The translations under genes and the position numbers were made by a program. The notes beneath the pieces were generated by a model. The model worked only from the letters and a program-made list of their open reading frames with translations, made no database searches and was not told where the DNA came from. Below are positions 7,843-15,628 of a stretch of DNA of 26,676 bases, piece after piece. The stretch is from IMG/VR virus record IMGVR_UViG_3300000117_000195, positions 1-26,676 of that record; one strand, written 5' to 3'. Position 1 is the stretch's first letter; each line of letters starts with the position of its first letter. The DNA comes from a virus.

Positions 7843-9126
7843 ATGGCAGAGCAATTATATTTTAGCCGGGACTCGAAACTTTACATCGAGTTTGACAGCT
7901 ATGTATGGGAAGTACCTGTTCTAGATGGATTCAGCTTTTCGCAAGCTACCAACAGTTCAGAGATTACCTTAAATGAGATGGAGAGCTCGGGTGGAGTTAG
8001 TCGTCGAGGCCGTAGAGCTTTTAACGACTCCTTAGCTGCGGGTGAGTGGAGCCTATCTACTTATGTTCGTCCTTTTACTGCCGCTGGAGCCGCTCAGGGC
8101 ACTGGATCAGCGGATACCGCAGCAGAAGTTCATGCAGTTGAAGAGATTCTCTGGGCTATGATGGCTGGGGCAAAAAACTATGCTTCCGCTAAATACGACG
8201 ATGCGGCAAGTAGTCCTACAGATGTGTTAGTTCCTGGTGGCTCTAACATGACGGTATCTTTTGCACAGTCAAACAGTTCTACGTTAGGCACGTTCAATAT
8301 GTATTTTGTATTGGGCGAGGCTAACCGTAAGGTAATGAAGCTAAAAGGCTGCACAGTAAATGAAGCTTCCATTGATTTCGATATTGATGGTATTGCTACA
8401 ATTAACTGGTCTGGTAACTCTACTGATGTATTCGACTTTTCTGGAAAAACTATTACTCAAAATGATGCTCCAGGTACAAGTGATACAACGGCTGATGGTG
8501 CCGCAATCAGTGCTCTTACCGCAGCAGATGAAAAAGCAGTATGGCTAGATTCAAATGATAGTCACAGATTATACACTGTAGACAGCGGCGCAAATGCTTC
8601 TAGCTACATTAATGAAGCCGTTACTAGCACCAGTAACTTTATTCGTAATCGTTTAACAGTTTTGACCGCAGTACCCACAGCAGGTACTCCATACATTGGA
8701 AGCCTATCCGGTAGTGGTTATAGCTTGACTCTTACGGGAGGGAATATTACGATTAGTAATAATAATACCTATATTACTCCTGAGGAGATTGGTATTGTGA
8801 ACGTGCCAATTGGTCATGTTACTGGAACTCGAAGTGTATCAGGCTCATTTACATGTTATTTGACAGAAGATACTGGAGCTACTAATGCTTCAGCGGATCT
8901 GTTTGAAGATTTGAGAAGTATTACAAGTACTGTAACTAACTCTTTTGCTCTTACATTTAAGATTGGAGGAGCTACCGGTACAGGATTAGAAATTTCTATG
9001 CCTACATGTCATATTGAAATTCCTACTCACTCTGTAGAAGATGTTATTGCTTTGGAAACCAACTTCCAAGCACTTCCATCTACTATCTCAGGCGCAGACG
9101 AAGTTTCTTTAACATATCGTCCATAG
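7843..9126 (+). CDS. major tail tube protein
   Basis: A 427-residue protein in the position of the major tail protein. The N-terminus (KLYIEFDSYVWEVPVLDG) and the C-terminus (SGSFTCYLTED near 333, then EISMPTCHIEIP) have the beta-rich pattern of tail tube proteins. The middle, about residues 200-310, is serine/threonine-rich and looks like an inserted surface domain, making it longer than the usual 150-250 residues. A good ribosome binding site (AGGAGA) precedes the ATG. Arginine codons are mostly CGT (7 of 13 by my count), as in the capsid gene, and an intrinsic terminator follows, both fitting very high expression. It shares both ends with the product of the next gene. Confidence 0.85.
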   Translation: MAEQLYFSRDSKLYIEFDSYVWEVPVLDGFSFSQATNSSEITLNEMESSGGVSRRGRRAFNDSLAAGEWSLSTYVRPFTAAGAAQGTGSADTAAEVHAVEEILWAMMAGAKNYASAKYDDAASSPTDVLVPGGSNMTVSFAQSNSSTLGTFNMYFVLGEANRKVMKLKGCTVNEASIDFDIDGIATINWSGNSTDVFDFSGKTITQNDAPGTSDTTADGAAISALTAADEKAVWLDSNDSHRLYTVDSGANASSYINEAVTSTSNFIRNRLTVLTAVPTAGTPYIGSLSGSGYSLTLTGGNITISNNNTYITPEEIGIVNVPIGHVTGTRSVSGSFTCYLTEDTGATNASADLFEDLRSITSTVTNSFALTFKIGGATGTGLEISMPTCHIEIPTHSVEDVIALETNFQALPSTISGADEVSLTYRP

Positions 9127-9147
9127 CATCTAGAAATAGTTGTATTG

Positions 9148-9170
9148 AAAGGGGCTTCGGCCCCTTTTTA
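9148..9170 (+). terminator. intrinsic terminator after tail tube gene
   Basis: The stem AAAGGGGC (9148-9155) / GCCCCTTT (9160-9167) closes a TTCG tetraloop and runs into a T-rich tail. It lies 21 bases after the tail tube stop codon and is followed at once by a new promoter, so it separates the highly expressed tube gene from the rest of the tail genes. Confidence 0.9.
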
Positions 9171-9192
9171 TTTGACCAAACAAAAATAAATC

Positions 9193-9221
9193 TTGACATT
9201 TTTCCTCTGCTCCATTATACT
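9193..9221 (+). promoter_or_regulatory. consensus housekeeping promoter before second tube-like gene
   Basis: TTGACA at 9193-9198 and TATACT at 9216-9221 are separated by 17 bases. It directly follows a terminator in the 145-base gap between genes, and would restart transcription for the second tube-like gene, the chaperones, the tape measure and the distal tail genes. The transcript start should fall near 9228, about 44 bases before the next ATG. Confidence 0.8.
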
Positions 9222-9271
9222 ATAGGTTAATTAAAAGTGAGAGTACCTTATTCTCTTAGAGTTAAAAATCA

Positions 9272-10162
9272 ATGCCCAGCTATAATTTTAAGAGAGAAGC
9301 ACAACTATTCGTCGTACAGGGAGGAAATAGGTACAGAATAGACATTAGTGAAATAAACTTTAGCCAAACCTTTGCAGAAAGTAGTTATCCTGTAAAAACT
9401 CTTCATGCACAATCAAATTACTTTGAAGGAAGTGTTATAAATAAAGCTAATGTAGGTAATTTTTCTTTTAAGATTCCTGCTATTGAGGAGTCTGACTTTG
9501 CCATTCTGGAAACGCTTATGTTAGATACTAGTTCTTTTGACTTGTATGTAAGCACTCCTGAAGATGTTTTTAAACTTGAAAAATGTGTCATTACAAATGG
9601 TAGTTTCGTAATTGAGAAATCACGACCCCTGAGTATTGAGATTCAAGGAGAAGCATCTAAATTAACTAGAGGAGCCTCCCTTGCAGGAACCCTCCAGTCA
9701 AGATCTAGTACTAGATCTTATATAATTAATCCAATTTTGGATATAACTATAGACTCTTCTTCAATTACTGATATAATATCTGTAACAATGGAATTGCAAA
9801 ATGAAGTCTCATGGACTCCATATACTACAATTCATGCGTCTAGAGATGTTACATCAGCCTCAAACTCAATGTATCCTAGCGGCTATGTTGTGTCTAAAAA
9901 AATACTCTCTGGATCAATTTCTCAGTATCTTACAGATGCGAATACGAGCAACACGCAAGCATGGGATTCGTCTGTTTCTATTTCTATAAAAGCAGGAAAC
10001 GGACAATCAGGCTCCAATTTTAGGGGCTTCTCTATGGGCCCTGCTACGTGTGCTTTTACTAACAGAATTGGTGCAGCAGATGTATTTATTCAAAACTATG
10101 ATTGGAGACTGACAGATAATTCAACTGCTCTATCTTCAATACTTCAATATAACACAAACTAA
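9272..10162 (+). CDS. second tail-tube-like protein, diverged paralog
   Basis: A 296-residue protein that appears homologous to the preceding tail tube protein. Its N-terminus QLFVVQGGNRYRIDISEINF then SQ lines up with KLYIEFDSYVWEVPVLDGF then SFSQ. Its C-terminal SGSISQYLTDAN (from 213) lines up with SGSFTCYLTEDT, and FSMGPATCAFTN with ISMPTCHIEIPT. The long middle insertion of the major protein is missing. Arginine codons are nearly all AGA or AGG, there is no clear Shine-Dalgarno sequence, and it has its own promoter, so it is probably made in small amounts. A minor tube component, such as a ring near the tail tip or a tube-initiation protein, is inferred. Confidence 0.65.
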   Translation: MPSYNFKREAQLFVVQGGNRYRIDISEINFSQTFAESSYPVKTLHAQSNYFEGSVINKANVGNFSFKIPAIEESDFAILETLMLDTSSFDLYVSTPEDVFKLEKCVITNGSFVIEKSRPLSIEIQGEASKLTRGASLAGTLQSRSSTRSYIINPILDITIDSSSITDIISVTMELQNEVSWTPYTTIHASRDVTSASNSMYPSGYVVSKKILSGSISQYLTDANTSNTQAWDSSVSISIKAGNGQSGSNFRGFSMGPATCAFTNRIGAADVFIQNYDWRLTDNSTALSSILQYNTN

Positions 10163-10176
10163 GGAGATTTAGTTTA

Positions 10177-10623
10177 ATGGAACTTAAAAAATTAATGGTC
10201 GATAGTAAGTCTGTATGGATGGACTTTCCCGGCTTAGAGGGCTTTTCGGTAGAGGTTGCTAATCTTTCCAGAAAAGAGTTAAATGGTCTTAGAAAAAGAT
10301 GTACTACAACCAAGTTTGACAGAAAAACCCGGCAAGCTGTCGAGTCTTTAGACGAAGAAAAATTCGTTCAAGAATTCAGTAAAGCTAGTGTTAAGAACTG
10401 GAAAGGCTTAACTATATCCCATTTGGAAACATTAATTTTAATTGAAACAGATGGCCAGGAGCCCAGCAGTGAAGTAGAGTATACTTTAGATAATGCTGAA
10501 GTTTTAGTAACAAACTCAAGTGAATTTGACACATGGCTCAATGAGGTAGTCTTTGATTTAGATAATTTTCGTAGCCGAGCAAAAAAGTCTAGCACTAAAA
10601 AGACTGGAAATATTTCTTCGTAA
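10177..10623 (+). CDS. tail assembly chaperone, G product
   Basis: A 148-residue protein between the tail tube genes and the tape measure gene, the fixed place of the gpG/gpGT chaperone pair of long-tailed phages. It has a compact N-terminal domain (MELKKLMVDSKSVWMDFPG) and a charged, lysine/serine-rich C-terminus (from about 132). AAGGAG at 10161-10166 lies 10 bases before the ATG. The following frame (T) overlaps its 3' end without a Shine-Dalgarno sequence of its own. In the family G and GT coat the tape measure protein and recruit tube subunits. A slippery A6G run lies near its end. Confidence 0.75.
   Translation: MELKKLMVDSKSVWMDFPGLEGFSVEVANLSRKELNGLRKRCTTTKFDRKTRQAVESLDEEKFVQEFSKASVKNWKGLTISHLETLILIETDGQEPSSEVEYTLDNAEVLVTNSSEFDTWLNEVVFDLDNFRSRAKKSSTKKTGNISS
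10581..10587 (+). other. candidate programmed frameshift site AAAAAAG
   Basis: In the G frame the run reads gcA AAA AAG, the classic slippery heptamer. A -1 slip meets a TAG two codons later (10590-10592), so it cannot reach T. A -2 slip of lysyl-tRNA from AAG to AAA enters the T frame directly and continues AGT CTA GCA to the tape measure gene. T is open only from 10562, so any shift must occur between there and the G stop at 10621. The other candidate in that range is a +1 slip at TTT C (10567-10570). Confidence 0.5.
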
Positions 10624-10636
10624 CCTTGATTCGGGT

Positions 10637-10963
10637 ATGACGAGAGACAAGTATCTCTCGATGATGGAGCAGCTGGGAAAAGAGCCTATTGAGGATGAAA
10701 TACCTCCTGACTCCCATGATTTACCAGAGATATTTAATGCAGCAATATCTTGTTTTAGTATGCTAGGAGATAGAATATATCCAGAAATAGGGTATGTAGG
10801 CAAAGATTATACCAATCTTAATCACTTTATAGAATTTTATGACATTGAAGATATAGAATATTTCCTTGAAATTATTTATGTTTTAGAGTCCAGAGCTATC
10901 AAAAAATCTTCCGAGCAACTAAAGAGGGAGTATGATAAGCTAAAGAGAAAGTCTAATGGCTAA
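10637..10963 (+). CDS. tail assembly chaperone T part, probably made as a GT fusion
   Basis: The first ATG of this frame is at 10637, but no Shine-Dalgarno sequence precedes it. The frame is open back to 10562 and reads as real protein upstream of the ATG (SLALKRLEIFLRNLDSG). The product is therefore most likely a frameshift extension of G: about 137 residues of G plus 125 of T (262 in all) if slippage is at 10581-10587. The T segment is acidic near its start (GKEPIEDEIPPD) and lysine-rich at the end. Family knowledge: the T domain binds tube subunits while the G domain binds the tape measure protein, and the GT-to-G ratio matters for tail assembly. It overlaps the tape measure gene by 8 bases. 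Confidence 0.72.
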   Translation: MTRDKYLSMMEQLGKEPIEDEIPPDSHDLPEIFNAAISCFSMLGDRIYPEIGYVGKDYTNLNHFIEFYDIEDIEYFLEIIYVLESRAIKKSSEQLKREYDKLKRKSNG

Positions 10964-13900
10964 TACAGTAAAATTAAAGATAACCGTCGATGACGACGGA
11001 TCTCTTAATATAGTTGCAAAAGAAGCAAAAAAAGCAGCAACCGAAACTGAGAATCTAGGGACTAAAACCGAGGCTCTGAATAAAAAAAGGAATAGGTATA
11101 ATAGAACGGAGAAAGGTGTTGCTCAAATTACTAGTAATACCACTAAAGGATTCGCCAAACAAGCCCAGACAATAAGTGGGGGCTTAGTCCCTGCTTATGC
11201 AGTTTTAGCCTCAAATATTTTTGCTTTAACAGCTTTGTTTGGGTTTCTTAAAAATGCTTCCGATGTAAAGATACTGGAACAGTCTCAAGTATCCTATGCT
11301 ACCAATACCGGTATAGCTCTACAGTCTGTAACTAGCAGACTGAGAGAAGCGTCTGATGGCTTGCTTGGATTTCAACAAGCAGGGCAAGCTGCAGCTATTG
11401 GTTTGGCTAAAGGCTTTTCTCCAAAACAGCTAGAAGACTTAGCAGAAGGTGCTAGAAAGGCTTCCACTGCTTTAGGTCGTGATTTTCAAGACTCTTTTGA
11501 TAGACTGTTGCGGGGTGCGTCTAAGGCGGAGCCCGAACTTCTCGACGAGCTTGGTATTACATTAAGACTTGCTGATGCAACTGAAAAGTACGCTACCGCT
11601 ATAGGTAAGAATAGAGATCAGTTATCTGACTATGAAAGAAGCCAGGCAGTACTTATAGAAACTCAACGACAGCTCGAGAAAAACTTCGGAGCTGTAAATG
11701 CCCAAACTAATCCCTTTCTTCGCTTAGCTAAAACACTTGAAGATATAGTTAAGACTGCTACACAATTTGTACTTCCTGTTTTTGAATCTTTTGCTTCCTT
11801 AATTAATAAGTCGGGAGGCTTTGCTGTTGCCGCTTTCGGTCTATTAGCGCTAAATATTGCCAAAGCTGCAATACCTGTAGATGGGCTAAAAGCAAAAATA
11901 GAAGGAATAGAAACACAATCTAAAGAGAGTCTTGCAGGTGCCTCTAAAGCAATTGATGATTTTAAAAATAAAGTCAAAAGCGCAGATGCGGATATAGCTG
12001 CCTCCCGCGCAAAAAATGCTAAAAAATCGGCAGAAGCAATATTAAAATCAGGCGGAGGACAAGGCAGTAAGTTATTAGAGAAAGTCTCTAAAGGCCAGGA
12101 GCTAAGCCCCCAACAGAGGGGACAACTAAAGAAAATGCTAAGGCAAGCCGAGGCAGAGTATGCTAGAACTGGGACTATACTAAAAAATACCTTTAAGGGA
12201 GTAAGTATTAGTATGGTTAGAGATCTTTCCTCTGCAATGGATAAAGTTAACGCTAAATCAACCGGATTTTTCCAGAGACAAGGATTGCTTTTAAAGCGGC
12301 TTACTCTGGAAATTAATAGAGCTAGCTTAGCCCTTAGTAGGGGTATGACAAAAGCGTGGATGGGAACGGCTAGAGCTGCTACTATTGCAGGCAAAGCTTT
12401 TAGTAAGGCTTTAAGTCTTGCAGGATTTATTGGTATATTGCTGATGATATTCGAGCTGTTTAAAAAAATATGGAGAGCGCCCTATACTATTTTAGCTTCT
12501 ATAGGTGATGCCGTTGATAAAGTTTTATCCTTCTTTGCTCCGTTTATAGACCAGCTCAACATGGGATTTCTAGGATTTATAGATAGTGCTGTAAATGGCA
12601 CCAATAACCTAATTCTTTCTATAAAAACAGCAATTAATAGCTCTTTAACAAGTATACTTCAAGGTATAGATACCATAGTAAATAGTATTACAGATAAGAT
12701 GAATACTTTTTTATCTGGATTAGGCACTCTTTTGGGGAAAGATTTTGGTACCATAGATTTTCAATCAAATTTAGCTGCTATAGGTACACTACTAGATGAA
12801 ACTCCCGCTAAGGTATCAAAGCTGAAGGAAGAGTATATTCCTTTTGGAGATACTATTACAGTTACAGGCAGCGCACTAAGAAATTTAGCTGCAAGTTGGG
12901 GCCTTGATAAACATGAAATGGCTCAACGAGCTGTAGAGGCTTCTAACGAGGCTTTTGAGGCCTTTAATGAGACTCTTGGAAACACAAAGTCGGATTTAGA
13001 TGCAATTAGACAAGGATTAAAAGATACAACACTAGAAGAGAGAGGCATAGCCGGAGCGAACGCTCTTTCTTCCTTAGGAATAGCTGCTCAGTTAGCAAGT
13101 ATTTCCGCTAAAACATTCGTAAAAAATCTTCATACCGGAGACGAAACAGAAGAATTTATAATGAACGAGGACGCTAGAAAGAAAGCTCTCGAGACGTTAA
13201 TTTCTACTTTATCCGGAGTAATCGATATCTCTTCAAAATTTGCAAAAGCTATGAAGGAGAATAATCAAAAAGTTTTACAGGAGATGGAGATTTTAGCTCG
13301 CAGAGCAACTACTTCACTTCACGCTTTAGACGAAGGATTAAAAACTATACGAAAAGATTTATCAGCTTCTTTAGGAGGCGGGGATTTACTTACTTCTATA
13401 CAAACCCTCACTAAATTAAAAGAAAGATCTGATGAGGCAGCTGATGCCTTTAATAGATTAGGAGGAGCCGCAAATCAAGCCGCAGCCGCAGCCGCATTAC
13501 AAAAGTTTAGAGAAGCAGTAGGAGAGGGACAAGACGCTGAACAATTTTTAAATGACTTAATTAAGTTAGAGGCAGCAGAACGAGCAAATGCTTTAGCTAA
13601 AGCCAATTCTTTCCGTGTAGGGGGATTACTAGGGGCGCAAAGAAATAGGCTAAATGAGATTCAGGCGATCTCTATAAAGAACGCGGTTCTGGAGAAAGCA
13701 AAAACGCAAGAAAAGAATGAAGTAATAAGAGCTCAGTATGATGCACAAATAAAATTAAATGAAGCAAAAAAAGAGGAAATAAGGCTTCAGCAAGTAGGGG
13801 CTTCTCAAGGTCAGTTTATGCAAGCCTCTCAAACGGCAGCGGGAGTTGGGGACGCTGTTGGCACTGCTTTCTCAGAAGGAGATATAAAAGACAAAGTAAC

Positions 13901-14903
13901 TGCTTTAAATTCCTATATTAACCCGTTTGTAGAGACCATGAAAAAATTAGGTCCAGAAGGCGAGTATGTAGCGACTGCTATAACGGGCATGGGTAGCTTC
14001 TTGGAAAATACTCTCAGTACGGTGGATAAAATGGGCAGCATGGAAACTAAAACCCAAAAATTTGCAGCAGGATTGAGTATAGCTGCAAACGCCGTAACAA
14101 TGCTTGGTCAGATACAAGCAGCAAAATCCAATGCAGCTATAGCCGGTATAGACAAGGAAATAGCGGCCGAGAAGAAGAGAGATGGTAAGTCTGCAGCAAG
14201 TGTTGCTAAGCTTAAAGCATTGGAAGCTAAAAAAGAGGCTATGAAGAGAAAAGCCTTTAATCAAAATAAAAAGATGATGATGGCGCAAGCAGCTATGGGA
14301 ACTGCTGCAGCAATTGTTAATGCACTGCAGACGGTACCTTTTGTTCCTGCAGGCCTAGCAATGGCAGTTATTGCAGGCGCTATGGGTGCAGCTCAACTTG
14401 CTATGATTTCTGGTATGACATATCAAGGAGGGGGAAGTTCGGTATCGGCCGCTCAACCAACCTCTATCTCAATGGGCCAGCGTAGAAATAGTGTTGACTT
14501 AGCTAAATCCCAGTCTTCTAGGGGCGAGCTTGCCTACATGCGAGGAGAGCGGGGCATGGGTGGTCCCGAAAATTTCCGATCAGCATTTTCAGGATATAGA
14601 AATAGAGCCGAAGGCGGTAATACTGGACTTATTGTAGGAGAGCAGGGCCCAGAGTTATTCGTGCCCGAAGTTCCTGGTCGAGTAGTACCAAATGATGATA
14701 TAGAGGCAGGATCAGCCACAAATGTAAACTTTAATATTAATACTATAGATGCTAGTGGAGTTGAAGATATGTTACTGAACCAACAGGGGAATATTATTGG
14801 TATGATTAGACAGGCCGCAAACTCGTACGGCCAAGATTTCGTGGAAGAAGTAGATACTATGACCCTTGCTCCTAATTCCACGGGTGCTGTGAGTAGATAC
14901 TAA
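10956..14903 (+). CDS. tape measure protein
   Basis: A 1315-residue protein that fills the tail tube, sets its length and is thought to help DNA cross the host envelope. At about 0.15 nm per residue, the rule known from other phages, the tail would be close to 200 nm long (inferred). Most of the chain is alanine-rich helix and coiled coil. Hydrophobic segments near 77-98, 287-306, 486-502 and 1110-1155 could insert into membranes. The C-terminal region has the typical tape measure ending GLIVGEQGPELFVP (about 1224-1237), followed by GRVVPNDD. The start codon lies inside the end of the T frame and the stop forms a UAAUG overlap with the next gene. Confidence 0.92.
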   Translation: MANTVKLKITVDDDGSLNIVAKEAKKAATETENLGTKTEALNKKRNRYNRTEKGVAQITSNTTKGFAKQAQTISGGLVPAYAVLASNIFALTALFGFLKNASDVKILEQSQVSYATNTGIALQSVTSRLREASDGLLGFQQAGQAAAIGLAKGFSPKQLEDLAEGARKASTALGRDFQDSFDRLLRGASKAEPELLDELGITLRLADATEKYATAIGKNRDQLSDYERSQAVLIETQRQLEKNFGAVNAQTNPFLRLAKTLEDIVKTATQFVLPVFESFASLINKSGGFAVAAFGLLALNIAKAAIPVDGLKAKIEGIETQSKESLAGASKAIDDFKNKVKSADADIAASRAKNAKKSAEAILKSGGGQGSKLLEKVSKGQELSPQQRGQLKKMLRQAEAEYARTGTILKNTFKGVSISMVRDLSSAMDKVNAKSTGFFQRQGLLLKRLTLEINRASLALSRGMTKAWMGTARAATIAGKAFSKALSLAGFIGILLMIFELFKKIWRAPYTILASIGDAVDKVLSFFAPFIDQLNMGFLGFIDSAVNGTNNLILSIKTAINSSLTSILQGIDTIVNSITDKMNTFLSGLGTLLGKDFGTIDFQSNLAAIGTLLDETPAKVSKLKEEYIPFGDTITVTGSALRNLAASWGLDKHEMAQRAVEASNEAFEAFNETLGNTKSDLDAIRQGLKDTTLEERGIAGANALSSLGIAAQLASISAKTFVKNLHTGDETEEFIMNEDARKKALETLISTLSGVIDISSKFAKAMKENNQKVLQEMEILARRATTSLHALDEGLKTIRKDLSASLGGGDLLTSIQTLTKLKERSDEAADAFNRLGGAANQAAAAAALQKFREAVGEGQDAEQFLNDLIKLEAAERANALAKANSFRVGGLLGAQRNRLNEIQAISIKNAVLEKAKTQEKNEVIRAQYDAQIKLNEAKKEEIRLQQVGASQGQFMQASQTAAGVGDAVGTAFSEGDIKDKVTALNSYINPFVETMKKLGPEGEYVATAITGMGSFLENTLSTVDKMGSMETKTQKFAAGLSIAANAVTMLGQIQAAKSNAAIAGIDKEIAAEKKRDGKSAASVAKLKALEAKKEAMKRKAFNQNKKMMMAQAAMGTAAAIVNALQTVPFVPAGLAMAVIAGAMGAAQLAMISGMTYQGGGSSVSAAQPTSISMGQRRNSVDLAKSQSSRGELAYMRGERGMGGPENFRSAFSGYRNRAEGGNTGLIVGEQGPELFVPEVPGRVVPNDDIEAGSATNVNFNINTIDASGVEDMLLNQQGNIIGMIRQAANSYGQDFVEEVDTMTLAPNSTGAVSRY

Positions 14904-15628
14904 TGCCTACTTTTACTTCATTTCAAAATGTACTTCCTGACCCAAATAATACTATTGGTAGTGCGGGGCAGGTAAATGGAACTGCAGGTCCTGGCTTTGC
15001 GTCTGTAACTTTATCTTCTATTCAACCAACAATAAAAGATTTTACAAATTCAGGAAGATTATTAGCAAGAGCTATAGCTTCTCATAAATGGGAGATACAG
15101 ATTAAGTATAACCCTATGATTAGAGCAGACTTTGAAAGAATTTATACTTTTCTTCTTCAAAGACAGGGAGCTGTAAATCCTTTTTTTGTTTCTTTACCGC
15201 AACACAGAATTCCTCAAGACTCTACTTTTGCAACTTTTGCAGCAAGTAATAATCTTGAAGCAGCAGGAACAATAACTGCAGGAGCAACTACTGCGCTCCT
15301 TAGTAAGTCTGGCTATAGTAATACCACTAATAAAACTCCCTCTCCAGGGGACTTATTTACTATTGAGGGGACAAATTCAAATCATACTAAAACATACATG
15401 GTAACCCGAGTAGAGACCAGTGCAGATTACGACACCGGAGAATCTCAGCCATCCGCCACGCAAGTAAGAGTTCACTTTATACCAGGTATGGCAAAGCAGG
15501 TAGAAGCTGCCGATGATTTTATATTCCATAACCCTCTCATTAAAGTAATAGCAAAAGATTCACAAAAATATTCATTAAATACGAATAATTTATATAATTA
15601 TTCCTTGAGTTTAGAAGAAGTACAGTAA
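14903..15628 (+). CDS. minor distal tail protein (Dit/gpM-like position)
   Basis: A 241-residue protein between the tape measure and the central tail protein. The pattern HKWEIQIKYNPMIRADFERI, then a helix, then QGAVNPFFVSLP (about 63-100) resembles the Dit/gpM-type beta-barrel domain, in which a Trp strand is followed by a helix and a short G-x-x-x-F-F-x-x-x-P element. The middle (AGTITAGATTALLSKSG and GDLFTIEGTNSNHTKTYMV) looks like a small inserted beta domain. Such proteins form the ring joining the tube to the tail tip. It is flanked by UAAUG overlaps on both sides. The exact family is not certain. Confidence 0.65.
   Translation: MPTFTSFQNVLPDPNNTIGSAGQVNGTAGPGFASVTLSSIQPTIKDFTNSGRLLARAIASHKWEIQIKYNPMIRADFERIYTFLLQRQGAVNPFFVSLPQHRIPQDSTFATFAASNNLEAAGTITAGATTALLSKSGYSNTTNKTPSPGDLFTIEGTNSNHTKTYMVTRVETSADYDTGESQPSATQVRVHFIPGMAKQVEAADDFIFHNPLIKVIAKDSQKYSLNTNNLYNYSLSLEEVQ

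Noticed and set aside
10581-10592. -1 frameshift at the A6G heptamer
   Set aside because: The -1 frame reads GTC TAG straight after the slip, so no extended protein results.
11663-12394. 243-residue open frame on the minus strand inside the tape measure gene
   Set aside because: It is antisense to strongly coding, alanine/lysine-rich sequence, has low-complexity hydrophobic content, no promoter or ribosome binding site, and no recognisable motif.
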